Shown: positions 1-9,884 of the stretch, piece after piece
Layout: each line of letters starts with the position of its first letter
Position numbering within the stretch: the first letter of the stretch is position 1
Made by a program: the position numbers and the translations under genes
Assembly (NCBI GenBank): GCA_052258065.1
Contig: JBQQPY010000002.1
Span: 1,612,001 to 1,676,000, forward strand
From: JBQQPY01 sp052258065
GTDB lineage: Bacteria; Pseudomonadota; Gammaproteobacteria; Enterobacterales; Enterobacteriaceae
DNA: 64,000 nt
Direction: 5' to 3'
The notes under the pieces: generated by a model
The model's database searches: none
The model's input: the letters and a program-made list of their open reading frames with translations, nothing else
What the model was told of the DNA's origin: nothing

Positions 1-240
1 CGCTACTTTTTACGTGTTAAGACATCAGGCTACACGCACAGCAATATGGATACTTTAATGCGGTAACTAAGAGCCTTGGCATCAGCGCCCCCAAGTCATA
101 ACATCGATTAAATCGATACTCAAATTTAGTCGGTTAACGAGATATATCTCGGCTATGAATTACAGGGTAAGTACATGTTATAGTTTTTGATATTATTTAA
201 TAGAGTCTTCATCTATTTAGAAATTCTCATTTCCAGTGTA
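1..240 (-). mobile_element. IS1595-family transposase relic, C-terminal part
   Basis: Read on the minus strand, the segment still gives broken pieces of the C-terminal end of an ISXO2/IS1595-type transposase (PRY, then EYRFNR-like and MPRLLVTALK words), interrupted by stops. Similar relics occur at least ten times in this window in both orientations. The rest of the element is not recognisable here. Confidence 0.6.
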
Positions 241-249
241 GCTTAAGCT

Positions 250-545
250 GAGCGGTTTGAATATATAATAAATAAAATTGACCATAAAAGCAGCCTGATG
301 CCCGTAAGGGCATAAATGCCTGAATAATGCTTGCGCAGGCGAACAGCAGGATTAGGCACGCTGCTGCGTGAGCGTAGAAAACATCTAATCTACCACATTT
401 TACGAAACTGTGCTTAAGAACGCAGCAAGGCCTTTTTTCAAAAGCAATATTGATTTATATTGCAGGCTTCGTATATTTTGCTTGGGAATTCGCCATTAAA
501 GAATGCGTGCCGGTAAATGGTATAGTTTACTTTTTAGATTTTAAA
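250..545. other. Spacer with a GC-richer, hairpin-forming stretch of unknown nature
   Basis: Between two IS1595 relics lies a stretch (about 290-445) that is richer in GC than its surroundings. It holds a perfect hairpin at 298-313 (ATGCCC, loop GTAA, GGGCAT) and ends near a T6 run at 431-436. It matches no structural RNA that I know (4.5S, tmRNA, RNase P, 6S and 5S were considered) and has no convincing reading frame. It could be a decayed gene or an unrecognised small RNA. Confidence 0.3.
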
Positions 546-835
546 AATACTTTTCTGAGTATGCATATTACTCACCTAAGCTTAAGCGAGACTGGAAGTA
601 GATGCCTTCTAAGTAGATGAATATTCTGCTGAAGAATGTCATAATGCGCATTTACCGTGCAGCTTATGACCAACACGCACCTCGTTAATCAACCAAGTTT
701 TAGTATCGATTTAAGCAATATTATAATTTGATAACACTGATACTGCGTTTTTGGTAGCCGAATTTAAAGCATCCACACTGCTATGCAGCCTGTTGAAAAA
801 GCTGAATAAAATATGTAATTAGGAATGCTTTTAGA
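545..835 (+). mobile_element. IS1595-family transposase relic
   Basis: Forward copy of the same C-terminal transposase relic as at 1-240, facing the opposite way, ending just before adk. Broken reading gives the words EF-YRFK and a VA-LKAS-like segment. Stops and shifts throughout. Confidence 0.6.
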
Positions 836-855
836 TTAGCAAGAGAATTGACACA

Positions 856-1500
856 ATGCATATCATTTTACTAGGCGCTCCGGGCGCTGGCAAAGGCACT
901 CAAGCAAAATTTATCATAGAGCAGTACGGCATTCCGCAGATTTCTACCGGTGATATGCTACGTTCTGCGATAAAAGCGCAATCCAAACTTGGAAAGCAGG
1001 CAAAGTTCCTCATGGACGCCGGCAAACTGGTGAGCGACGAACTAGTTATCGCGCTGGTTAAAGAACGCGTCCAACAAGACGACTGTTGCCATGGTTTTCT
1101 GCTAGATGGGTTCCCCCGCACAATTTCCCAGGCGGATGCCATGAAAGAGATGGGTATCGCGGTGGATTATGTTCTGCAGTTCGTAGTGCCGGACACGGTT
1201 ATCATAGACCGTATCGTCGGTCGCCGAGTGCATGCGCCTTCCGGCCGTGTTTATCACGTTAAGTTCAATCAGCCTAAAGAGACGAATAAAGATGACGTCA
1301 CCGGTGAGCCATTGACCACTCGAGAGGATGATCAGGAAGAAACCGTACGTAAACGTCTGACGGAGTACTATCAACAGACCGTACCCCTGATTCACTATTA
1401 CTGTCAAGAAGCGGATTCAGGGAAAACCCGTTTTTTTACGATTGACGGCACCCGAAATGTAAATGAAGTCAGCGATAGGCTGACCGCTATCCTCAGCTGA
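856..1500 (+). CDS. adk: Adenylate kinase
   Basis: Catalyses ATP + AMP = 2 ADP in the cytoplasm and supplies ADP for all nucleotide pools. The 214-residue product has the length of E. coli Adk and aligns from end to end. It shows the P-loop GAPGAGKGT near residues 7-15, the AMP-binding word STGDMLR near 30-36, the DGFPRT motif near 84-89 and the LID-domain RRVHAPSGRVYHV near 123-135. The start is the ATG of MHIILLGAPG, with only a weak purine-rich ribosome site (agaga) upstream. In enterobacteria adk lies between htpG and hemH. Here no htpG is visible, and hemH follows on the same strand about 2.2 kb away, separated by IS relics. Intact. Confidence 0.98.
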   Translation: MHIILLGAPGAGKGTQAKFIIEQYGIPQISTGDMLRSAIKAQSKLGKQAKFLMDAGKLVSDELVIALVKERVQQDDCCHGFLLDGFPRTISQADAMKEMGIAVDYVLQFVVPDTVIIDRIVGRRVHAPSGRVYHVKFNQPKETNKDDVTGEPLTTREDDQEETVRKRLTEYYQQTVPLIHYYCQEADSGKTRFFTIDGTRNVNEVSDRLTAILS

Positions 1501-1672
1501 TTCACTGCTGGGTTATATACTGCTATTGCCTTAGTTAAGTATTGATAGGAGCGGAAACATTGATCGACACCAAGACGCCTGCCTACCGCGCCGGGTTATC
1601 AGTTGGTGCATAGGCTTCGAATAGCTGCCATGATATTTTATTTGTATACTGTGCAAGCTACTCATACTAAAG

Positions 1673-1691
1673 GGCTTTTTCTGTAAAAGCC
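1673..1691 (+). terminator. Possible terminator hairpin after adk
   Basis: GGCTTTT, a TCTGT loop and AAAAGCC form a 7-bp stem about 170 bases after the adk stop, followed by a T-rich stretch (ttgttgctt). The distance and the imperfect T tail make it only a candidate. The rest of 1501-1930 holds nothing that I recognise. Confidence 0.3.
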
Positions 1692-1929
1692 TTGTTGCTT
1701 ATTCAGGCTGCAGGCAGTAGCTTTCTCTGTCAAGCACCAAAGAAGAAGTCACCACGCGCTCGCTTGCGCGGCGCGTCAGCAACACGCTTTTATCTGTTTT
1801 ACCCTATAACAGTAGACCCTACTCGAACATCCCCTAGTTTTTTAACAAATAAAAATAGCAGATTCAGTATTTACAGAACTAAAGAAATCTTCCAAAATAG
1901 AGAAATGGGCGCGCATTATTACCCTTGTA

Positions 1930-2236
1930 TCAAAAAAGAGCGCAACTGAAAGTGTTAGTCAGCAAGGACAAGCATGCTGCGCAAAAAAATCATGAATACA
2001 TTGATTTTTTTGAATAGCGATACATCAATTAGACGCGAAAAGCGACAGAGTAGAGAAGCATTAGCTAAGATTTTACAAATTTCGGCTCTGTAACACGATG
2101 AATCTGGTAGATTGCGTGAAGAAGTCCCATTGGTCAATCAATTGGATGCAGACACGCAGCACTGCCGTTAAGGGCTTAAAAAGCCCGCTTAGGCGAATGT
2201 GAATACGAACAACTAGGAGCGTGCAACGTCTTGATT
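1930..2236 (+). mobile_element. IS630-family relic, second type, N-terminal fragment
   Basis: The segment resembles those at 10720-11045 and 47030-47500, sharing a stretch around cattgatttttttgaat. The better preserved copy at 47030 reads as an IS630-type transposase, so this one is taken as its N-terminal remnant. No usable frame remains. Confidence 0.45.
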
Positions 2237-2239
2237 GAT

Positions 2240-3257
2240 ATAGCACTTCCATCTATTTTAGTTTATTAAACAACTATGCATCGATATGCTGTAGATAATT
2301 TTTTCTTTGAGGTCTAAATAGCATACTCTTACAATAAAAATTTAAGACCCCAAATAATCGGATTGATTAAGGTAAGTCGAGTTCTACACACACAACGGGC
2401 AATAGATATTAAATAGACCTTTCTACTGTAGCTTATTAGAGTAAGAAATTCCGTAAGAAAGAAAGTTATAGCTCCAAACTTAAAGGACACCCAAAGCTCG
2501 CCTTGAAAATTAATACGTATTCTGATTTTATCCTGACGCTTATTGATGAGCCTTATGATCTAACCTTGTCTGAAATACAGGCTTTCCTGAAAATACTTTC
2601 AGCATTAAATAAGCCTCACTACTTTGTCGTGCTTTTCACCGCTATATGATAACGTTTAAAAAGTCTCACTGAACAAGAGCAGAACGATATAGTTCATTCA
2701 CGTAAATGATAGCCTGTTCTGACCAGAGAAGCCTCTTCGCATTGATACAATAGCAATAAAGACCAATATTAGTAGGTTAAAGGCGTGAAGCAGACACTAG
2801 GTCAACGATGCTGAGTTGATATTCCGCACGCCTACTAGGCAACGATAACATTCACTACTGACATACGTATATTTAGATTAAGTGCAATTATGCTACTCGA
2901 TGAAGCAATGAACATACATGCTTTCCTTGCGTATGTAGAATAAGCAGCTGCTCCTAAACTTGTATCAGATAATATAGTGACAATAAATAATGTAGCCACT
3001 CCTAAATTACATTATGTACGAGAAGCTATTAAGGCTAAATATACACTGTTTCTTTATCCTCTGCTTTATCACTCCATTTAAATGCTATCGAGACAACACT
3101 TTCCAAACTGGAATTACTGCTAAGAAAAACTGTAGCAAGGGCTGTTAATTTTCTATAGAATACGGTCACTCAAGCTATTGAGTGAATCTTCTATAAAAAT
3201 TGAGAGAATTTTTATCGTAACTGCATGTAAACCGGAATGGATAACAATGCTTTAGCG
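2240..3257 (+). mobile_element. IS630-family relic, first type, near full length
   Basis: The relic is about 1 kb, bounded by worn copies of the terminal repeat (consensus agcactttttatctatt). Broken frames give an N-terminal helix-turn-helix region (RIIRLIK-like), a FILTLIDEPYDLTLSEIQ segment and a C-terminal LLRKTVARTVN-like end. This is the standard order of an IS630 transposase. Many stops and frameshifts. Confidence 0.65.
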
Positions 3258-3637
3258 CGCCGTTGACGGATCGGTCAACTAGCCACAATGACCATAAACT
3301 CACTGTACTTAGCCCTTTCGCTGAATCAGACTAAAGCTTTACAAGATCATTTTAATGCGTTTATAGAACCCAAACATCGCAGTTGAGTAAATATAACGGA
3401 AATCGAACTCAATATGCTAATCGGCCTATGCCTAAATCGTCATCTTAACAAGATTAAGACATCGCAAGCAAATTCACCGCTTGATACACACAACGCGACA
3501 AGACAAGCGCCACAATTGATTGGCATTTCACTACTGATAACACTCGCATCAAGTTTAAGCCTCTTTATCCAGAGTAACGCCCTGCATATCGGCCGCGCGC
3601 CCGCGTACGCTGCATCAGACATCACCTACTGTAATGA

Positions 3638-3680
3638 TAATAGATGATAATCATTCTCAAAACCGTTTCTCCGCTATAAT
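3638..3680 (+). promoter_or_regulatory. Fur-box-like operator with a TATAAT -10 element upstream of hemH
   Basis: Bases 3640-3658 (atagatgataatcattctc) match the 19-base Fur consensus GATAATGATAATCATTATC at 14 positions, including an unbroken 12-base core. A perfect TATAAT lies at 3675-3680, so the operator would overlap the -35 region. The hemH start is 75 bases downstream of the -10. Fur control is inferred from this match alone. The rest of 3258-3755 shows nothing recognisable. Confidence 0.45.
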
Positions 3681-3755
3681 AAGGTCTCCGACAACATGTT
3701 TAACTTTTATAAATTAATAAAGCTAGCACTAGCAATAAATCGATAAGGAAAGGCA

Positions 3756-4720
3756 ATGAGGCAGGGGAAATACGGCGTATTGATGGTTAATCTAGGCACG
3801 TCAGCATCCCCCAACCCTAAAGCGGTCAAGCGTTATTTGGCTAAATTTCTTAGCGACAGACGCGTGGTGGATGCGCCGCGCGCGCTGTGGTTGCCGCTAC
3901 TGTACGGCCTTATCTTACCGTTGCGTTCGCCCAGGGTGGCTAAACTCTATCGAAGTATTTGGATGGAAGAGGGCTCGCCGCTTTTAGTTTATAGCCGTCG
4001 TCAGCAGCAGGCGCTGGCCGCTAGCCTGCCAGAGGTCGCAGTGGAGCTGGCAATGAGCTATGGGAAGCCGGCACTGCCACAGGCGCTAGCACGACTTCTC
4101 GCCCAAGAAATCACCCGGCTTATCATCTTACCGCTCTATCCACAATATTCTTGCTCTACTAGCGCCTCAATTTGGGACGCGGTCGCGCGATGCCTGATTA
4201 GCTACCGGCGCTTGCCCTCGATAAGCTTCATTCGCGATTACGCGGCGCATCCGGCGTATATTGCCGCGCTGAGAGCCAGCGTTGAGCATGCATTCTCCCA
4301 GCAAGGCAGACCGGATCGCTTGATTATTTCTTTCCACGGCATACCGCAGCGCTATGCCGAAGAGGGGACGATTATCCGCAGCGGTGCGACATTACCCGCC
4401 AAGCCCTCGCGGCAGCGCTGGATTATCCGGTCGAACAGATACTAATGACTTTTCAGTCACGCTTCGGCTGCGAACCCTGGCTACTGCCTGCTACAGATAA
4501 AACGATGAAAAGCCTGCCGGCGCAAGGGGTGGAGCGGGTACAGGTGATCTGCCCTGGTTTTGCCGCTGATTGCCTGGAAACGCTGGAAGAGGTCCAAGTA
4601 CAAAATCAGAAAATATTTAAACATGCCGGAGGCAGTATGTTTCATTATATTCCAGCGCTAAACGACGATCCAGCCCATGTGGAAATGCTACGTCAGCTTG
4701 TTATAGCAGAACTGCAATAA
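3756..4720 (+). pseudogene. hemH: Ferrochelatase, frameshifted by one base
   Basis: Ferrochelatase inserts Fe2+ into protoporphyrin IX, the last step of haem synthesis, at the inner face of the membrane. The sequence aligns with E. coli HemH along its whole length but in two frames. The first (3756-4445) carries VNLGT, LPLYPQYSCST and SFHGIPQRYAEEG. The second (ORF at 4445-4720) carries MTFQSRFG and CPGFAADCLETLEE. The break is in the run GGGG near 4371-4374. One more G restores EEGDDYPQRC and a 321-residue protein, against about 320 in E. coli. No other lesion is evident, so the loss looks recent. hemC and hemD are intact elsewhere in the window. Either haem synthesis stops before this step, or slippage yields some product, or the base is a sequencing error. 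Confidence 0.85.
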
Positions 4721-5150
4721 TCATCATTCAACGCCCGTGGCCGCAGACAGTACGAGCTTTTAGTTATCGATGTTTTTATTAACTAGCGTGGCTATCGCCA
4801 GCCTTAGACTGCGGAAGAGGGTCGGTTTCTTCATCCTCCGCTCACCTCTCCACTCGCATAACTCTGCGCTCGGCGATATAGTATTACCTAATTGCATTAG
4901 TATACGCAAATGATAATTTGGATCCTATTCGCGCGTCAGCGCTACAATTTCTTCTCCCTCAACATCCTTTGCAGTGTACAGCTGTGCCAGGCCCCAAGCT
5001 CGACGCGGCCGTTATTACTCACTATCGCGTAGTGGCTTATCGATGCCGCAGAGGCATTCTCTTCTTGCTACGGTTTGCAAGCATCGCTTTAATTATCGTA
5101 ACGCGTTAGATAGCGCTAAAACAGAGCAAACATAAGCAGATTGATCATGC
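4721..5150. other. Spacer with no recognisable content
   Basis: No gene, RNA or element is recognised downstream of hemH. A short open frame at 4918-5109 has no resemblance to a known protein and no ribosome site. Confidence 0.5.
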
Positions 5151-5600
5151 TTGACAAAAACGCACAAGTCAGTATTAAAGGCGCTCTTTTTTAGAAAAAA
5201 TTGAGTACGACACCAGGCCAGTCAGAACAAATGCAAATTTCCAGGCTTGCGCCGCTGTCGCATTACATGCTCAATAACGGATAAAGATGCTTAAGCTTGA
5301 TACTAGCGTTATCAGCAATCAAAAGCCAACCAGACGATAGATGTTAAGATTGTCCATAATCAAGGCAATTCGGTGTACGCAAGAATATTTTGTTAAAATG
5401 CACTCAAGAAAGCAAGACTCAGCAATCTTAGTTCTATGCTTTTCTGTGCTCGGTTCGCCAGTCACTTTGATTGGCTAACGATATACAAACAAGTCAACAC
5501 CCATAATAAAGACATTGCACACCCCGAGCCGATTGTATTCATGGTATTCCCGAACAAGTTTTCCAGGTCGCTACGGTGGCGGTACGCGTGTGTGTCCAAT
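5150..5600 (-). mobile_element. IS630-family relic, second type, C-terminal part
   Basis: On the minus strand a fragment reads IALIMDNLNIY, the conserved D-N-x-N-T/I box that follows the second catalytic Asp of IS630-type transposases. It matches the VMENLNIYSPS fragment at 17630-17960. Heavily broken. Confidence 0.5.
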
Positions 5601-5629
5601 TAATAACGAGGAATCTCCTATACGGAATC

Positions 5630-5795
5630 GCTTTTACGCATGCATATGCAGAGCTATCCGCCTCAATTAATCTTTTTATTCGCGATCTTAAGCGCTTACT
5701 GCAATAATATACTCTTTAGACCTCAGAGAAAAATTAGACATAGTATATAGATGCATAGATATTTAATACACTAAGGGAAAGCGCTCTAGTCGAAT
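5630..5795 (-). mobile_element. IS630-family relic, first type, N-terminal end
   Basis: This is the minus-strand terminal part of the first IS630 type, matching 24150-24305 base for base over long stretches and ending in a worn copy of the terminal repeat near 5777-5795. Confidence 0.55.
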
Positions 5796-5799
5796 TTTA

Positions 5800-5890
5800 T
5801 TATCAATTTCACTAACGTTGTGACTGGGTGATGCTAATACCGCACTTCTTGGTAGCAGCATTGAAGACGCGTACAATCTCATAGACACCT
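5800..5890 (+). mobile_element. IS1595-family relic, short fragment
   Basis: A short forward piece reading tgatgctaataccgc ... ggtagcagcattgaa. The same words occur in the relics at 545-835 and 57425-57665. Confidence 0.45.
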
Positions 5891-5894
5891 TTTA

Positions 5895-6932
5895 GTGATT
5901 CCCATCTACTCTAGTTTATTAGGTAATAATTTACCTATATTCTGTAGCGAACTTTTTTCTGAAGCCTAAATAGCACATTCTTACAATAAGAACTTAAAAT
6001 CACAAATAATTTGAGAAATTACGCCGGATCGCTCTACATCTGCAGCGGTCAATAGATATTAAACAGACTCTTCTATTGCAGCTCGGTCTAACAAGAAATT
6101 TCGTGAAATCGAAAGTTACAACTCTAAAATCAGAGAGAACCTTAATCGCAAATTAAAGATTGATGCCTATTCTAATTTTATCCTGACGCTTATTTGTAGT
6201 ATTGCGATCTAACCTTGCCTAAAACACAGACCGCCCCAAAAAGCGCTTTTAGCATTCAAACCAAACGACTCTCCTCTATGACGCTTTTATTGCCAAATGA
6301 TAACAATAAAAGATTTTACATATCACTGAATAAAAACGAGATAATGTAGCTCCATGCGCGCAAATTATGCTTTTTAAAATTTTATATCTTTCACCAGAGA
6401 ACCTTGTTCTCATGTATGGGAAGGCAAAAACGACAACCATAGTTTAGATTAAAAAGCCTCGGCATATGAGGTTATCGATACCGGGCTGATATCTAATACG
6501 TCAACAGAGAAATGACGGTAATCACTGTTGGTGTATTTCTATCTAAATTAAGTACAAATACACTACTTAATAGTAGCAATAAATAAACACTCTTTTCTTA
6601 ATCTTATATAACAAATATATCTGTTCCTAATCTTGTACTAAGAAATATTATTATAACATATAATTCAGCTATTCATAAACTTGATAGTGTACGAGAGGCT
6701 ATTGATCCCTAAAGATGCAATTTTTTATTTTTTGCCTTATTACGATATTTTAACCCTATCGAGATGAATTTTAAGTTAAAATTATTTGTCAGGAAAACCG
6801 TAGCAAGAATTGCTAATTTGATATGGAATCCGATCGTTTAAGCTGTTAAGTTAAATTCCTATAAAGATTGCGACGATTTTTATCGCAACGGGATAGGGAT
6901 ATAAACTAAAATAGATAAAAAGTGCTATAGCT
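5895..6932 (+). mobile_element. IS630-family relic, first type, near full length
   Basis: Forward copy with the full order of the family: N-terminal helix-turn-helix region, a middle segment resembling FILTLI, and a C-terminal region with an RKTVARIAN-like word. The right end is aaatagataaaaagtgct at about 6912-6929. No frame survives. Confidence 0.65.
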
Positions 6933-7194
6933 AAGCAAAACACGTAATGAAGAAAATACTATGACAAAATATATGAGATTTAAGATCTCACGCCTTAAGT
7001 TAGTAAAAGCCTAACCCTTGAAAGCAAAGAATTTATTTACGATTCTTTTTCCCATAAGATAAAAAAGAAAAATTAAGTGTAGCATGAATGAATGATAGGT
7101 GAACTTAATACATGATGCCTTAAATATCATTTATTCTATCATAGTATTTTCTTCCTTACATGTTTTGCTTAAACATCCTCAAAAGGATATGTGA

Positions 7195-7385
7195 TATTGC
7201 GAATGTTTTCAATGCAACGACTAAGATCCAGAGTCAGCGCTCTCAGTTATAACGTTAATTAAATCGATAATAAAATTTGGCCAGCTAACGCTGTATATTT
7301 TAGTTATAAACCAAAAAATAAATATCCGTTATGGTGTTTTAATATTTTCAGTAGAGTATTGACTCCGTTGGCTTAAGTTTGGTTG
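7195..7385 (-). mobile_element. IS1595-family relic
   Basis: Reverse copy matching 1-240 (cagcgctctcagttataacg ... gttaattaaatcgata). The flanking stretches 6933-7194 and 7386-7788 are AT-rich, with nothing recognised apart from short IS-like scraps. Confidence 0.5.
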
Positions 7386-7788
7386 AGATAAACATAAAAT
7401 CAGGTGTTTTTAATTCATTTTTACTTGTCTTAAGGGTTTCTTAATTGAACTGCAATAACTGTATTTTTAAGAAAAGTGACTAGATTTACTTAACTATAAA
7501 TAATTAATATTTTATTAAAAATGAATCATTTTTTAGCTTTCTCCTAATTTTTACATTTATTTTTAATTTAGGTTCAGAACGGAGGCGCTATTTAGTGTTT
7601 TCAAGTTACAAAATTAGTTGAATAAATGCTCAAACTCAGCTATGTAACGAAAAACATAAACGATATATAAGTTACGCATTACATGACAAACAACCGTCAT
7701 AGCGTTTTTATATTCCCTAGAAAAGTATTTCTCTAATTGACATCGTCTTATTTCAGTTTTGAAATATCAAAAATGCCATGATTGAAAC

Positions 7789-9101
7789 TTACCATTCAAG
7801 ATTGAAGGATGCATTGTAAATGACATTATTTTTATTGGAATAGGCCAAACCGGCTTTAACTGCTGCATTTTCAGCAAAACGATAACCTGATCCGACCGCA
7901 ATGGCCTGAGATGAACCACACCCGGCGATGCCCGCTGTGACGTTAACCTTGCCGACACCATAGGGCTGGAAGAGACCGCTCAATGCAGCTGAAGCCGCCA
8001 AACCATAATCCATTTTAGAATTGGTTTGATGTAATTCACTCTTCATGTTATTAATGAGTGATGTGTTCTTCTCCGCTATAGCGTGTGCGGACATAGCAGT
8101 GTCTTTTACTTGATTTAACTGAGCAATGTTAGCAACATCGTGATTCTTGATACCTGCAGACGCACCACTTATTACTCTATCACCTTTATTACCAGAAACC
8201 ATGAGGACGCCTCCCTCGAGAGTGTTACCAATATATATTGTATTATCCTTGCCTTGACTAATATATTCAATTAATTTCTCTTTACTACCTTTAAGTTTTT
8301 CAAAAATCAATTGAACTTGTTTTGCATTATCATGAATAAGATTTTCTGTATGGTTTATTCTATCTGAATTGATTCTTGTTTGGTTATTCATTGAGCTATG
8401 CGCGGCTTCTAAATTTTCTCTTATTTTTTCCGCTTGCATTGTAGCGATTTGAGTTGTTTGAAAAAGATTAACTCCATCAGTATCTTTGATGCCAGGGGCA
8501 ACATTAGTGACTTGAGAAAGTTTATTAAAAAAAGAATCATTTAATTTTTTTAAACACTCCACCAAGAGAAACCTCATCAAATTGATACTCGATCGGGATC
8601 CCTTGATACACAAGATCTTTTGGTAATTGATTTCTAATTTTTTTTGAGTGTCATAAGTATAGAGCCTATCCGCTAATGCATGGTGACCTAAGGCTGTTGA
8701 AGATTTATTCTTTGCATGGGCAGCATAACCTAATGCAAGAGTATTTTTTTTATCAGCCTTTGCATTTTCACCAATCATATAGGCGTTCTTAGATGTAATA
8801 AATTTTATAACTTTGTCTGCAATTGCTGCATTAGGCAACATGGTTGAAGCGACAATGGGAGCTAATAATACTGCTTTTTTAGACAAAAATATAATTTTAT
8901 TATAAATATATTTTGAATAAATATTGTTTACATAATTACCTTTTTTAAGGTCTCCAACTAATCCAGCTTTTGTATTAGTTTCAGTTATTCTTTTAGTTCG
9001 TGCCTTATATAGCCTTGCAAAATCATAGGCTTTAAAAAAAAAGATAAGCCATTATAGGATAAAAAAGGCAATGGTTTATATTTAAATTTGATTCTACTCA
9101 T
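7789..9101 (-). CDS. Trimeric autotransporter adhesin (YadA family), reading frame split at a T9 run
   Basis: A surface adhesin of the type V secretion group: three chains form a passenger stalk exported through a shared C-terminal barrel, folded with the help of BamA. The open frame 8886-7789 (365 residues from TTG) shows a hydrophobic segment with an AIA-DK cleavage site near 5-24, YadA head repeats (TLALGYAAHA, STALGHHALA) near 49-72, two neck motifs (NVAPGIKDTDGVN; SGASAGIKNHDVANIAQLNQ), coiled-coil stalk, and a YadA anchor over the last ~85 residues ending FNLEW. That frame stays open upstream to a T9 run (9034-9042). A good start, ATG at 9101 behind AAGGAG, leads into the same run in the wrong frame. 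One extra T would give a 437-residue protein with a 72-residue N-terminal extension, as in many long autotransporter signal peptides. It stands alone among kilobases of debris. Whether it is made is open. Confidence 0.8.
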
Positions 9102-9110
9102 AATCAACGT

Positions 9111-9116
9111 CTCCTT
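9111..9116 (-). promoter_or_regulatory. Ribosome binding site of the adhesin gene
   Basis: AAGGAG on the minus strand, 9 bases before the ATG at 9101. It is a stronger site than anything near the TTG at 8886, and it points to the upstream start as the real one. Confidence 0.65.
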
Positions 9117-9279
9117 TTTTCTTAGAAAATTTTTTCTAATTTACACAAGGGAAATTTCATGAATTTAAATATTTACCAATATAAAAAAAATAAAATGATT
9201 TATATCGATCGTTAAGATCGTTTTTTATTTATAAACAAACATTGCCTTTCTGTTAAGAGCGCGAAATAATTTTTATTAG

Positions 9280-9500
9280 CATTTCAGAAGCCGTAATAAA
9301 AACTCGCTATCTAATAGCCATTCAAGTGATTACTGATTGCAGAGTTATATATATCAGTGCAGTGTAATTTAAGTCCTTAAGCGGAATAAAATAGTAGTAT
9401 CCAGACATGTTTCTGCACACTCATTAGGTGCATCCGCTAGCTAAAGCCTTGTTCTGTATTAGGCTCTGTATATAAGCGGTTGAGTTAATATTTCTCGGTA
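9280..9500 (-). mobile_element. IS481-family relic, C-terminal end
   Basis: On the minus strand the segment gives LHYTALIYITLQS, a decayed form of the LHRYVWLYNQQLPQSAL word that ends IS481-type transposases. It matches the better copy at 61750-62565. Bases 9500-9880 show nothing recognisable. Confidence 0.5.
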
Positions 9501-9884
9501 GTTAACTTTATTGATAGCATCAAAAGATAAACTATAAATTCTTTTTTTACTGTACCATAAATACCCGATGAATAGTAATGAGAGAAGCTTGACTAAAATT
9601 CTTTAAGCAACGTTGAATATTAACCCCAATTAGCTTTGTAGAAATGGATACTAATGAGTCATTCACTCTATATATTTAATCTCGGATTACGATATATAAC
9701 CTTGTCGCTCTGCCATATTTATAGCAAGATGACCGCTTAGGGATATATAAGTGCCATAGTCAGGGAACTACAATAGTTAAAATCATAACAACCTTTTGGA
9801 GAAGCAATAAGGTAATTTCTATCTTCGTTATTCTCTCTTCATGGAAATAGCTCGAAAAACTTCATACCAAGGCAAATTAATAAT

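Noticed and set aside
3414..3647. Open frame of 77 codons upstream of hemH
   Set aside because: No ribosome site, no recognised family, and it overlaps a shadow frame on the other strand. It ends in the Fur-box region. Treated as spacer.
4918..5109. Open frame of 63 codons after hemH
   Set aside because: Low-complexity match to nothing known, no start signal. The enterobacterial neighbours aes and gsk were looked for and not seen.
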